64,000 bases of DNA, taken from the NCBI RefSeq assembly GCF_019798055.1, contig NZ_JAHOPH010000013.1:1-64000 (forward strand). Direction: 5' to 3'. Source of the stretch: Salsipaludibacter albus (GTDB lineage: Bacteria; Actinomycetota; Nitriliruptoria; Nitriliruptorales; Nitriliruptoraceae). A program made the position numbers and the translations under genes. Below the pieces are notes generated by a model that was not told where the DNA came from, searched no databases, and worked only from the letters and a program-made list of their open reading frames with translations. This document shows positions 35,705 to 45,208 of the stretch, piece by piece. The first letter of the stretch is position 1, and each line of letters opens with the position of its first letter.

Positions 35705-36595
35705 ATGACGATGGGTGGGCGACGACGGGTTGCGGAGGACGACGAGCGGTCGATGCGACAGCCGGACGGGCGGTCGCTGACCTGGGCCCAGTTCGGTGAC
35801 CCGGACGGTCGGCCGATCGTGGTGACCGACGGTGCCGGGTCGCGCCTGCAGGGTCGCCTGGCCCACGCCTGGGCGGCCGATCACGGCATTCGTGTCCTCA
35901 CGCCCGACCGACCCGGATTCTTTGGCTCCACGGACATGCCGGACGCGACGTTCGCCAGCGTGGCCGACGACGTGACCGCGCTGCTCGACCACCTGGGGCT
36001 GGACCGTGCCGGCGTGTTCGCCCTGTCGGGTGGCACGGCCTTCGGATGCGCCGTGGCCGCCCGCCACCCGGACCGGGTCGCCGCGCTCGGCCTGCTCGGC
36101 CCGATCGCCCCCCTCGAGGAGGTCGGTGGTCGTGCGGGCATGGACCGGGCATCGGCCCTCGCCTTCCTGCTCGGTCGCCATGCCCCGTTCGCGCTCTCGG
36201 GCATGCTCCGCATGATCCGGTGGCAGACCCGCCGCGACCTCGACCGGGCCGCCGAGCAGTTCACCCGGATGCGCCCGGGCCCGGACCAGGAGGTCATCCG
36301 CCGCCCCGACGCCTGGCCGATCCTGCGCACGAGCTTCCCCGACATCTCCCAGTCGCCGACGGCCGCCGCCCGGGAGTTCGGCCTGATGACGCGGCCGTGG
36401 GGCTTCGACCCGGCCGACATCGCGGTGCCGACGCATGTCTGGGCGGGTGGCGTGGACACGGTGCATCCGCCCCACCACGCCCAGTGGCTGGCCGAGACCA
36501 TCCCGGGCGCGACCCTGGAGGTCCGTGACGACACGGCGATCTTCGGCTTCCTCGACGACTACCCGACGATCCTCGACACCCTCGCGCCGGACTGA
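35705..36595 (+). CDS. Alpha/beta-hydrolase-fold protein lacking the expected catalytic histidine
   Basis: A 296-aa protein with the overall alpha/beta-hydrolase pattern. The nucleophile elbow VFALSGGTAFG gives Ser108, the acid is probably Asp251 (WAGGVDTVHPPHHA), and an RVLTPDRPGFFGS loop is typical. Two catalytic features are missing: the oxyanion HG motif after strand 3 reads TDGAGSR (Asp for His, residues 41-47), and the GH of the last loop is replaced by DDTAIFGF (275-282). It is therefore either inactive as a hydrolase or uses other residues. The ribosome site AGGA is too close to ATG 35705, so ATG 35711 (codon 3) may be the true start. Confidence 0.78.
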   Translation: MTMGGRRRVAEDDERSMRQPDGRSLTWAQFGDPDGRPIVVTDGAGSRLQGRLAHAWAADHGIRVLTPDRPGFFGSTDMPDATFASVADDVTALLDHLGLDRAGVFALSGGTAFGCAVAARHPDRVAALGLLGPIAPLEEVGGRAGMDRASALAFLLGRHAPFALSGMLRMIRWQTRRDLDRAAEQFTRMRPGPDQEVIRRPDAWPILRTSFPDISQSPTAAAREFGLMTRPWGFDPADIAVPTHVWAGGVDTVHPPHHAQWLAETIPGATLEVRDDTAIFGFLDDYPTILDTLAPD

Positions 36596-36622
36596 CGGCA
36601 CCACTGCGCGGCCGGGCGACGC

Positions 36623-37318
36623 TCACCCGGCGTTCACGGCACCCCCGATGCCCAGCACCAGGTTGAGGACCACGAGGGCCCCGAACACCCCGACCACGGC
36701 CATCAGGATCATGGTCCATCGTGGCATCGGACGACCCGTCGTCGCCGCCCGGTACGCGACTCCCGCCAGTGGCAGGCCCAGGAAGGTCACGCCGTGGAGG
36801 ACCCCCATGGCGAGCAGGAGCCCGCCGACCCGTTCCAGGCCCTGGTCCAGCTGTGCCGCCCACGTCGCCGTCACCGGCACGGTCGGCGCGAAGGACGTGC
36901 TCATCAGGGTGATCCCCACGAAGACGAGGTTCCATGCCAGGTCGAGCAGCGGCGCGAGCCGGGACGCTGCCTCGACCGAGCCTCCCAGGCAGGCCGCGAG
37001 GAAGTCGCTGCCGACACGGTCCAACAGTGGCCGGATCCCCACGACCAGCCCGAGCATGACGAGCGTCTCGACGACCTCGAGCAGGCGCCAGTCCAGGAAC
37101 CACCCGAGCGGTCCCCGTTGGAGCGCGACCAGGCCGATCGCCACGGCCGCGACGACCACGATCGCGAGGATCCGCCGACGGCGGCGTCGGCGAACGACGT
37201 CGGCGGAGATGGCGGCGCGCACCCGGTCGAGCAGGTCGTCCGACGGCCGGGTGTCCAGGTCCGCCATGACGCCACGCACCCGGTCGTCGACCCGCAACGG
37301 CCGCTCGTCAGGCTCCAT
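36623..37318 (-). CDS. Five-helix membrane protein, candidate anti-sigma factor
   Basis: A 231-aa protein. Residues 1-48 are cytoplasmic and charged, ending in a run of seven arginines, and lack the HxxxCxxC zinc motif of ZAS anti-sigma factors. Hydrophobic segments lie at ~49-66, 79-96, 125-143, 163-187 and 201-226. Residues 96-189 are homologous to the small membrane protein at 38431-38874: both share DxAxxLVF and GGLLxxMGVLHG...LxLPxxG. The start overlaps the end of the ECF sigma gene by 11 nt, the usual arrangement of a sigma and its regulator. The anti-sigma role is inference. Confidence 0.72.
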   Translation of the reverse strand: MEPDERPLRVDDRVRGVMADLDTRPSDDLLDRVRAAISADVVRRRRRRRILAIVVVAAVAIGLVALQRGPLGWFLDWRLLEVVETLVMLGLVVGIRPLLDRVGSDFLAACLGGSVEAASRLAPLLDLAWNLVFVGITLMSTSFAPTVPVTATWAAQLDQGLERVGGLLLAMGVLHGVTFLGLPLAGVAYRAATTGRPMPRWTMILMAVVGVFGALVVLNLVLGIGGAVNAG

Positions 37319-37859
37319 CGCGGGTGCCTTCCAGTCGTTGTTCGAGCGTGGCCATCGCACGGCGGACGTGGGTCTTGACGGTGTTGGGCGAGATCCCGAG
37401 CGTGGCGGCGATCTCCCGCTCGGACAGACCCAGGTGGTAGCGCAGCACCAGGCAGTCCCGCTGGCGTCGGGGCAGGGCCTGCAGGGCCATGACCACCAGC
37501 GACGACTCCCGCTGGCTGGCCAGGCGCTCCACCACGCCGGTGTCGAGTGCCTCGGGGGCCGGGTCGGGTGGCTGGGTGGCGTGGTGGCGACGCGACATCA
37601 GGCCCCGGCGATTGTGGTCCCGACACAGGTTCAGCAGGATCGATCGGAGGTAGGCCGCCGCCGCGTCCGGATCACGGATCCGTCGCCGGGTCCGGTGGAA
37701 GCGGATGAATGCCTCCTGGACGAGGTCCTCGGCGGCGTTGCGGTCCTCGGTGAACAACCGGGCCAGCCGGACCAGGGAGGTTCCCTCGCTCCGGAACAAC
37801 TCCTCGACCCGGGGGACGGACGCGTGGGTCGCGGAGGCCGACGATCCGGCCTCCGCCAC
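37308..37859 (-). CDS. ECF-type RNA polymerase sigma factor
   Basis: A 183-aa sigma-70-family factor. Region 2 includes LVRLARLFTEDRNAAEDLVQ followed by EAFIRFHRTRRRIRDPDAAA (core binding and -10 recognition), and region 4 is ALPRRQRDCLVLRYHLGLSE with the HTH EIAATLGISPNTVKTHVRRA. The start is uncertain: GTG 37859 is favoured because homology begins at VEELFRSEGTSLVRL; a GTG at 37880 is possible. It is followed, with an 11-nt overlap, by the candidate anti-sigma gene and preceded, 31 bp away, by the SOD-like gene. Confidence 0.88.
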   Translation of the reverse strand: MAEAGSSASATHASVPRVEELFRSEGTSLVRLARLFTEDRNAAEDLVQEAFIRFHRTRRRIRDPDAAAAYLRSILLNLCRDHNRRGLMSRRHHATQPPDPAPEALDTGVVERLASQRESSLVVMALQALPRRQRDCLVLRYHLGLSEREIAATLGISPNTVKTHVRRAMATLEQRLEGTRDGA

Positions 37860-37890
37860 CCCGGCGCCCCCGCCCCGCACGCCGGCCCAG

Positions 37891-38385
37891 TCAGGACAGG
37901 TCGAGGCACGCCAGCCGAACGGCCGGGTTGTCGGGCCAATGGATGACCACCGCCCGTGCGTCGGCTCGTGCGACGTGGTCATGGACCGCCTGGCCCATGC
38001 CCACCCCGGCCGCGTTGGTCGTGATCGTGGGCCAGATCTCGTTGATCGCGTCGACCGCGCCACCCACCTCGTGCTGGTAGTGGCCCCCGCCGGGCGGGGT
38101 GCTGTCACACCCCGCGGCGTGGACGTGGACGCCGTACGTCGCGTCCGGCTCGAGGCCGGACACGTGCACCCGGACACGGGTCGTTGCGGTCGCCGGGCTG
38201 CGCACCATCGTGGCATGGCCGACGATGTCGTAGCCCAGGTCGCCGCCGCCGGCGAGCGTGGTGAAGGTGCCGCGGGTGACGGTCGCGGCCTGGTCGGCGG
38301 ACACGGCGGTCGTGGGGACGAGCAGGGCGAGCAGCAGCAGTGCCGCGCCGAGCAGTCGGATGGTCGGTCGGGTCGTTGACGTCAT
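37891..38385 (-). CDS. Secreted Cu-only superoxide dismutase-like protein
   Basis: A 164-aa protein with a cleavable signal peptide (RLLGAALLLLALLVPTTAVSA). The mature part has the Cu/Zn-SOD family marks YGVHVHAAGC (two copper ligands), GGHYQHEVGG (copper-bridge His), a TTNAAGVG turn and the strand AVVIHWPDN...ACLDL (last copper ligand). The zinc-site His-His-Asp loop is shortened and absent. This resembles actinobacterial secreted SOD-family proteins and Cu-only SODs. Arg of the active-site gate is not evident. In the sigma/anti-sigma cluster, where it may be a target or reporter of envelope oxidative stress. Confidence 0.78.
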   Translation of the reverse strand: MTSTTRPTIRLLGAALLLLALLVPTTAVSADQAATVTRGTFTTLAGGGDLGYDIVGHATMVRSPATATTRVRVHVSGLEPDATYGVHVHAAGCDSTPPGGGHYQHEVGGAVDAINEIWPTITTNAAGVGMGQAVHDHVARADARAVVIHWPDNPAVRLACLDLS

Positions 38386-38430
38386 GGACTTCTCCGTTCG
38401 GTGTCACCGGGCCCTGGGGGCCGATGACGA

Positions 38431-38874
38431 TCAGGCGTCGGCCGACCCCGGACGGGGTCGGTGCGGGAGGTCGAAGTCGGACCCCTGCGTGGGGGGCTGG
38501 TCGAGGCTCGCCGTGCGACCCATGCCCAGCAGCCTCCCGACCACCGGCAGCGACAGCACGTTGAAGCCGTGCAGCACCCCCATCAGGACCAGCAGTCCAC
38601 CGATCCGCAACGTCGTGGCCTGGAGCTGTGCCCCACCCACCGTGGCGCTCCACAGGGGATCCTTGGTGAACTGCACGACGAACATCACGTACGCGCCGAA
38701 CACCAGGTAGTAGGCGAAGTCCATCAGCACCAGGTAGCTCGTGCCGGTTCGCGGGTTCTGTCGGAACACGTCCCCCGCATAGGCCCGACCGAACCGCTTG
38801 ATGAGCGGCCCCAGGACCACGATGATCGCCACCAGCACCACGGCCGTGACCAGTTCCAGCTGCCACCAGGCCAT
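38431..38874 (-). CDS. Three-helix membrane protein homologous to the candidate anti-sigma factor
   Basis: A 147-aa protein with hydrophobic segments at ~5-23, 48-67 and 88-113 and a soluble, Pro/Asp-rich C-terminus (SLDQPPTQGSDFDLPHRPRP). Residues 22-113 align without large gaps to residues 96-186 of the protein at 36623-37318. The best-kept blocks are DFAYYLVFGAYV and GGLLVLMGVLHGFNVLSLPV. No named family was recognised. It is the first gene of a four-gene minus-strand cluster (45 bp before the SOD-like gene). Confidence 0.7.
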   Translation of the reverse strand: MAWWQLELVTAVVLVAIIVVLGPLIKRFGRAYAGDVFRQNPRTGTSYLVLMDFAYYLVFGAYVMFVVQFTKDPLWSATVGGAQLQATTLRIGGLLVLMGVLHGFNVLSLPVVGRLLGMGRTASLDQPPTQGSDFDLPHRPRPGSADA

Positions 38875-39113
38875 CGCCACTCCCTCCGTCCGGATCCCTG
38901 CCTCCACCCAGACAGACGATCGAGTCCGCCCGACGGGTGACATGACGGTCGGGATCCCGACGCCGACGCGCGCTCCCCGACCGCCCCCTCCCCCGCGGAC
39001 GACCACGAGTCGTGCGCACCGTCCCCGTTCGGCACCGTCAGGCGACCATCGCCCGCTGAGCCACCCACGTCAACCGCGACGGACGACGGCGGTCGTCGAG
39101 ATCCTGCGACGGA

Positions 39114-39119
39114 TAGCGT
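39114..39119 (+). promoter_or_regulatory. Candidate leaderless promoter -10 of the DUF2254 gene
   Basis: TAGCGT ends 7 nt before the ATG at 39127, the spacing at which transcription would start at or next to the start codon. No ribosome site is visible in the intervening bases. Confidence 0.45.
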
Positions 39120-39126
39120 CGACGCC

Positions 39127-40458
39127 ATGGACACCCTCCGGCTCTGGGCCACCCATCGGCTCCAGCAACTGCGCTCGTCGCTGTGGGTGATCCCGGCGTT
39201 CGGGGTGGCGCTCGGGCTGGCAGCCGCGCTGCTGCTGGCCCCACTGGGCGACACCGGGGCGTGGCTGCTGCCGCTGTTCGTGGGGTCCGCGGACAGCGCC
39301 CGCAGCGTCCTGTCGGTGATCGCGGGGTCGACCATGACCGTCACGTCACTGACGTTCTCCCTGACGGTGGTGGCCCTGCAGGTCGCGTCCGGACAGTTCA
39401 CGCCACGCCTCATGCGCTCGTTCCTGGCCGACCGGGGCAACAAGGTCGTGCTGGCGATCTTCCTCGGCACGTTCACGCTGTCGCTGGTGCTCCTGCAGGC
39501 GGTCCAGGGCGAGACCGACCGGTTCGCCCTGTCGGTGCCGACGCTGGGCGTCAGCGTGGCGATCATCGCCGCCCTGGCCTCGATCATCGCGCTGGTCTAC
39601 TTCATCCACCACCTCACCCAGCAACTGCGCATCGACCGGGTCATGGCACGGGTCGGCGACCAGACGGTGGCCGCGATCGAGGCGACCTTCCGCCCCGCGC
39701 GGCTCGACGACGACGTCGACGAGGTCGAGCTCCCGGACGACGTCACGGTGGTCCCGGCTCCTCGCACCGGCCACCTGGACGACTTCGACGCCGACGCGAT
39801 GCTGGACGCGGCCGCCGACGCCGGCCTGTCGGTCCGCCTCCGTCCCGTGGTGGGTGCCTTCGTGACCGGCGACACCACCCTGGCCTGGGCCTGGCGGCCC
39901 GACGGTGGCACCGTCGACGTCGACGAGGCCCGGCGCGTGGTGGTCGAGCACGTCGTGCTGGCGACCGATCGGAGCCTCGGCCACGACCCGTCGTTCGGCA
40001 TCCGCCAGCTGGTCGACATCGGGACGCGAGCACTGTCTCCCGGCGTGAACGACCCGACCACGGCGGTCCAGGCGATCCAGCACCTCACCAGGATCCTGCG
40101 CACCATGGCGGGCCACGACCTGGGCACGCTCGTGCGTGCACGCGACGACGTCACCGTGATGATCCCTCGTCCCAACTTCGCCGACCACCTCGCCATGGCG
40201 GTCAACCAGCTGCTCCACTACGGCCGCCACGACGCCGAGGTGCTCCGGGCGCTGGCGCAGCTCGTCCGCGACGTCGCGGAGGGCGTGACGGGACCGACCC
40301 GACACGAGGCCCTGGCCACGCAGTTGGGGCGCATCGCACGAACCGTGGGCGACGCCGACATGGACGACGTCGAGCGCGCACCGGTCGACGACGCGATCCA
40401 GGTGGCCCGGGACGTGCTGGGAGGGCAGGACGCCGGCGCGGACCCACACGCCAGCTGA
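39127..40458 (+). CDS. DUF2254 predicted membrane protein
   Basis: A 443-aa protein matching the DUF2254 family. Four transmembrane segments occupy the first ~165 residues, including VIAGSTMTVTSLTFSLTVVA followed by LQVASGQFTPRLMRSFLAD, the most conserved stretch of the family. A large soluble C-terminal domain follows, with SPGVNDPTTAVQAIQHLTRI. Function is unknown. The gene probably starts leaderless from TAGCGT 7 nt upstream and is divergent from the sigma-factor cluster (252 bp apart). Confidence 0.88.
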   Translation: MDTLRLWATHRLQQLRSSLWVIPAFGVALGLAAALLLAPLGDTGAWLLPLFVGSADSARSVLSVIAGSTMTVTSLTFSLTVVALQVASGQFTPRLMRSFLADRGNKVVLAIFLGTFTLSLVLLQAVQGETDRFALSVPTLGVSVAIIAALASIIALVYFIHHLTQQLRIDRVMARVGDQTVAAIEATFRPARLDDDVDEVELPDDVTVVPAPRTGHLDDFDADAMLDAAADAGLSVRLRPVVGAFVTGDTTLAWAWRPDGGTVDVDEARRVVVEHVVLATDRSLGHDPSFGIRQLVDIGTRALSPGVNDPTTAVQAIQHLTRILRTMAGHDLGTLVRARDDVTVMIPRPNFADHLAMAVNQLLHYGRHDAEVLRALAQLVRDVAEGVTGPTRHEALATQLGRIARTVGDADMDDVERAPVDDAIQVARDVLGGQDAGADPHAS

Positions 40459-40542
40459 CCTGGCCCCGAAACAGCCTGACGTGACTGCCATGGGGTCGTA
40501 CCGTCCGACCCGGGCTCCCGACCGATCGCGACGAGGACCACC

Positions 40543-42174
<1,632 letters not shown>

Positions 42175-42249
42175 CCCGGCCCAGCGGCGACCGCACCCCG
42201 GCGCCATGGCCGGGCCCGGCCCTCTTTGGCTGCCCACGAGCCGGTGCGG

Positions 42250-42255
42250 TAGCCT
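42250..42255 (+). promoter_or_regulatory. Candidate -10 element of tRNA-His
   Basis: TAGCCT 38 bp before the tRNA, followed by CG as in the glycine riboswitch promoter candidate. Confidence 0.35.
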
Positions 42256-42293
42256 CGCTGGTCGCGTCCGGGACGGTCGTCCCGGGCTCGCAC

Positions 42294-42372
42294 GGTGGCT
42301 GTAGCTCAGCTTGGTTAGAGCGTCTGGTTGTGATCCAGAAGGCCGGGGGTTCAAGTCCCCTCAGCCACCCCA
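42294..42372 (+). tRNA. tRNA-His (anticodon GTG)
   Basis: Acceptor GTGGCTG/CAGCCAC with the extra G-1 (42294) facing C73 (42369), anticodon stem TCTGG/CCAGA and TTGTGAT loop. CCA is encoded at 42370-42372. T-loop GTTCAAGTC. Confidence 0.96.
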
Positions 42373-42439
42373 CCACGCCCCTCGTCGCACCGGCGAACGG
42401 GCGTGCACGACCGCAGCGGGCGCCCGTGATCCGACGGGG

Positions 42440-42445
42440 TACCGT
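42440..42445 (+). promoter_or_regulatory. Candidate -10 element of tRNA-Lys
   Basis: TACCGT ends 12 nt before tRNA-Lys, the same spacing as for tRNA-Gly. Confidence 0.35.
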
Positions 42446-42457
42446 GTCCGGTCGTCC

Positions 42458-42533
42458 GCGCCGCTAGCTCAATTGGTAGAGCATCCGGCTCTTAACCGGC
42501 AGGTTCGGGGTTCGAGTCCCTGGCGGCGCACCA
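42458..42533 (+). tRNA. tRNA-Lys (anticodon CTT)
   Basis: A 76-nt gene: acceptor GCGCCGC/GCGGCGC, discriminator A, encoded CCA (42531-42533), anticodon loop CTCTTAA giving CTT and T-loop GTTCGAGTC. Confidence 0.96.
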
Positions 42534-42537
42534 TGCA

Positions 42538-42578
42538 CCACGGCCCGACTCCCGCACGCACGGGGAGTCGGGCCGTGG
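42538..42578. terminator. Bidirectional 16-bp hairpin terminator between tRNA-Lys and gpmA
   Basis: CCACGGCCCGACTCCC (42538-42553) and GGGAGTCGGGCCGTGG (42563-42578) pair perfectly around 9 nt. It starts 4 nt after the tRNA-Lys CCA and lies 15 nt after the stop of convergent gpmA. There is no U-tract on either side. Confidence 0.8.
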
Positions 42579-42593
42579 CATGTCCGGCGTGGG

Positions 42594-43343
42594 TCAGCCC
42601 GGTGCCGCGGCCTGGGCGGCGACCGCGGCCGCCGCGGCAGCGACCTCGTCGGGGTCGCCCAGGTAGGCGGCCGAGTTCACCCGCAGGTCGTCGTCGAGGT
42701 CGTACACCCGTGGCACCCCGGTCGGGATGTTGAGGTCCGGGATGTCGTCGGTGCTGATTCCCTCGAGGTGCATCACCAGCGCCCGCAGGCTGTTGCCGTG
42801 CGCCGCGACCAGCACGGTCTCGCCTGCCCGCAGGTCCGGCACGATCGCGTCGTACCAGTACGGCATCATCCGGGCCACGACGTCGGCCAGGCACTCCGTC
42901 GCCGGCACGACGTCCGGCGACAGCGACGCGTACCGCGGGTCCCCAGCCGGGTCGAACTCCGAGCCGGGCTCGATCGGCGGCGGCGGGACGTCGTAGCTCC
43001 GTCGCCACACGTGGACCTGCTCGGCACCGTGCTTCGCGGTCGTCTGGGCCTTGTCCAGGCCCTGCAGCCCGCCGTAGTGACGCTCGTTCAACCGCCAGGA
43101 CCGACGCACCGGCACCCAGGTCCGATCGCACGCGTCCAGGGCGAGCCACGACGTCCGGATGGCCCGCACCAGCAGCGACGTGTGGCACACGGTGGGCAGC
43201 ACGCCCTCCTCCACCAGCAGTTCCCCGCCCCGGCGGGCCTCGTCGCGTCCCTGCTCGGTCAGGTCGACGTCGACCCAGCCGGTGAACAGGTTCTCGAGGT
43301 TCCAGGTGGACTGGCCATGTCGGAGCAGGACGAGCGTGGTCAT
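42594..43343 (-). CDS. gpmA: 2,3-bisphosphoglycerate-dependent phosphoglycerate mutase
   Basis: Glycolytic/gluconeogenic mutase of 249 aa interconverting 3- and 2-phosphoglycerate. The phosphohistidine motif [20 protein letters not shown] lies at the N-terminus; [14 protein letters not shown] and [19 protein letters not shown] complete the active site. The tail is an Ala-rich run ([16 protein letters not shown]). The start is at [11 protein letters not shown]. It ends at a bidirectional terminator. Confidence 0.95.
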   Translation of the reverse strand: MTTLVLLRHGQSTWNLENLFTGWVDVDLTEQGRDEARRGGELLVEEGVLPTVCHTSLLVRAIRTSWLALDACDRTWVPVRRSWRLNERHYGGLQGLDKAQTTAKHGAEQVHVWRRSYDVPPPPIEPGSEFDPAGDPRYASLSPDVVPATECLADVVARMMPYWYDAIVPDLRAGETVLVAAHGNSLRALVMHLEGISTDDIPDLNIPTGVPRVYDLDDDLRVNSAAYLGDPDEVAAAAAAVAAQAAAPG

Positions 43344-43492
43344 GTGCGATCCTTCGCGACCGGCAACGGACGCGACCGCGCCCACCGGGACCAGTATGGC
43401 CGCGACGACCGACCCCCGCAGCGTGACGGATCGGTGCCACAGTTCGCGCTGTTCCGTCACGGTCGGCCGGGGCAGGACGGCCGATGGTGCCG

Positions 43493-43912
43493 TCAGCGAT
43501 CCGGGACGACCACCGTCGGGCAGGGGGCGTGTGTCATGACCTGCTGGCTGACCGAGCCGAGCATCAGGCCGGCGAAGCCACCCCGACCGCGGCTGCCGAC
43601 GACCACCAGGTCCGCGTCCTCGGCCTGCTCCAGCAACGCGCGGGCCGGGAGGTCCAGCACGGCGACGGCCTCGACCCCGTCGAGGTCGTCGCCCAGCGCC
43701 TGGGCCACGAAGGCCTCCAGCGTCTCGCGGGCGGCCTCCTGGTCGTAGGTCGGGTCGAACGGGGCGTCGGGATCGACGTGGCGCTGGTCGCCCCAGTGCC
43801 ACGCCATCACGACCTGCAGGATGGCCCCGTGTGCCCGGGCCTCGTCACGGGCCCACCGCACGGCCCGCGCAGCGTGGGGTGATCCGTCGATGCCGACGAC
43901 GATGCGGTCCAT
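43493..43912 (-). CDS. Universal stress protein (single UspA domain)
   Basis: A 139-aa UspA-fold protein. The start [21 protein letters not shown] and the ATP-binding signature [33 protein letters not shown] (GxxGxxxxxxxxxGS pattern) are complete, so ATP binding is likely. The N-terminal extension to 43957 is less likely. It is separated from the tandem membrane-protein genes upstream by 75 bp on the same strand and may be cotranscribed. Confidence 0.92.
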   Translation of the reverse strand: MDRIVVGIDGSPHAARAVRWARDEARAHGAILQVVMAWHWGDQRHVDPDAPFDPTYDQEAARETLEAFVAQALGDDLDGVEAVAVLDLPARALLEQAEDADLVVVGSRGRGGFAGLMLGSVSQQVMTHAPCPTVVVPDR

Positions 43913-43987
43913 GGTGTGCCTCCCGGGGGACGGGTGGTGCCGGGCGGCAGCAGCCACCCGGCACGTCGTGGGGTCGGGTGCCGGTCG

Positions 43988-44473
43988 TCAGCCGGCCCGC
44001 GGTGCGGCCGGCGTCGGTGTGGCCAGCCGCACCAGCGCCCAGCCCACCAGCACGAAGATGACACCCAGGGCCATGGCCATGGCGGCCACGCCGAAGGACA
44101 CGACCGACGTGAACAGGGAGGCCCGCAGGAACGAGGCGTTCATGGCGACGTCACGCAGCGGGTCCTCGCGGTCCAGCTCGGCGTAGGTCTGGCCCTCGGT
44201 GGACTCGAGCGCGTGCTGGTTGATGATGTCGGCCTGGGCGTAGGCGGTCAGCGGGCCGTCGACGGTCGCGCCACCGAACATGGCGGCGTCCTCGGAGACC
44301 GTGATGTTCTCGTTGGCCAGCTGCCCCTGCACGGTGAACCAGGTGACGGCACCGCCGATCGCCAGGACGATGCCGGCGATGCCCACGAGGATTCCCAGCA
44401 GGCGGACGGTCGAGGAGGTGGTCGAGTCGGCCACGGTGGTCGTGGCCACGGTGGTGTCGGTGGTTGCGGACAT
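43988..44473 (-). CDS. Two-segment membrane protein, tandem paralogue (family often labelled LigA)
   Basis: A 161-aa protein with a Thr/Ala-rich N-terminus, a first hydrophobic segment (LLGILVGIAGIVLAIGGAVTWF), an extracytoplasmic domain (GPLTAYAQADIINQHALEST...YAELDREDP) and a second hydrophobic segment (FGVAAMAMALGVIFVLVGWALV). Such actinobacterial proteins are, to my knowledge, widely mislabelled aromatic ring-opening dioxygenase LigA; no dioxygenase feature is present. The downstream copy of a tandem pair; the start at MSATTDTT has AGGAT upstream. Confidence 0.8.
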   Translation of the reverse strand: MSATTDTTVATTTVADSTTSSTVRLLGILVGIAGIVLAIGGAVTWFTVQGQLANENITVSEDAAMFGGATVDGPLTAYAQADIINQHALESTEGQTYAELDREDPLRDVAMNASFLRASLFTSVVSFGVAAMAMALGVIFVLVGWALVRLATPTPAAPRAG

Positions 44474-44621
44474 GTCACGATCCTTGCAGTGGGGGCACCG
44501 GGGTGTTCCCGGATGCCCCCAGCGTGGACCGTGACGACCGCGCGCACCGACGAGAGCGGCCCCATCCAGAAGGACCTTCGACCCCCCGCCGGCGGGACGT
44601 CCCCGTCGCGCCGGACGGCCG

Positions 44622-45077
44622 TCACACGACCGCGCGTCGATCCCCCGCCAGGCGAACCAGGGCAAGTCCGATCAGGACGAACACGACGCCGAGCCCCACG
44701 GCCATGGCGGCGATCCCGAACGACACCACGGAGGTGAACAGCGACGCGCGCAGGAAGGACGCGGTCATGACGGTGTCGCGGGCCGGGTCGTCGCGCTCCA
44801 GCTGGGCGTAGGTCAGCCCGTCGGTGGACTCCAGCGCGTGCACGTTGATGACGCCGGCCTGCGCGTAGGCGGTCAGCGGTCCGTCGACCGGCTCACCCGC
44901 GAACATGGCCGCGTCGTCGGCGACCACGATCTGTTCGTCGGCGAGCTGGCCCTGGACGACGAACCAGGTCGCGATCCCGGCCACGGCCAGGACGATGCCC
45001 GCGATCGTCACCAGCAACCCGAAGGTGCGGACGGTCGAGCTGGAGGAGGTGTGGGTGTCAGTGGTGGCAGTCGCCAT
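44622..45077 (-). CDS. Two-segment membrane protein, tandem paralogue (upstream copy)
   Basis: A 151-aa paralogue of the next gene, with the same layout: hydrophobic segment (GLLVTIAGIVLAVAGIATWF), the block GPLTAYAQAGVINVHALEST, a block YAQLERDDPARDTVMTASFL and a second hydrophobic segment. The conserved ASFLRASLFTSVVSFGxAAMA is nearly identical in both copies. The start at MATATTDT has AGGAG 8 nt upstream. The copies are 148 bp apart, each with its own ribosome site. Function unknown. Confidence 0.8.
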   Translation of the reverse strand: MATATTDTHTSSSSTVRTFGLLVTIAGIVLAVAGIATWFVVQGQLADEQIVVADDAAMFAGEPVDGPLTAYAQAGVINVHALESTDGLTYAQLERDDPARDTVMTASFLRASLFTSVVSFGIAAMAVGLGVVFVLIGLALVRLAGDRRAVV

Positions 45078-45208
45078 GACAGCACTCCTTGGTCGGGACG
45101 GGGAGGTGCAACCCATCCTTGCACACCGGTCCGGGCGACGCGAGGAGTTGCGGACACGACCCGCCCCCTCGCAGCCCTAGGCTGAGGGCTCGTCACGGGA
45201 GGTTGCGC

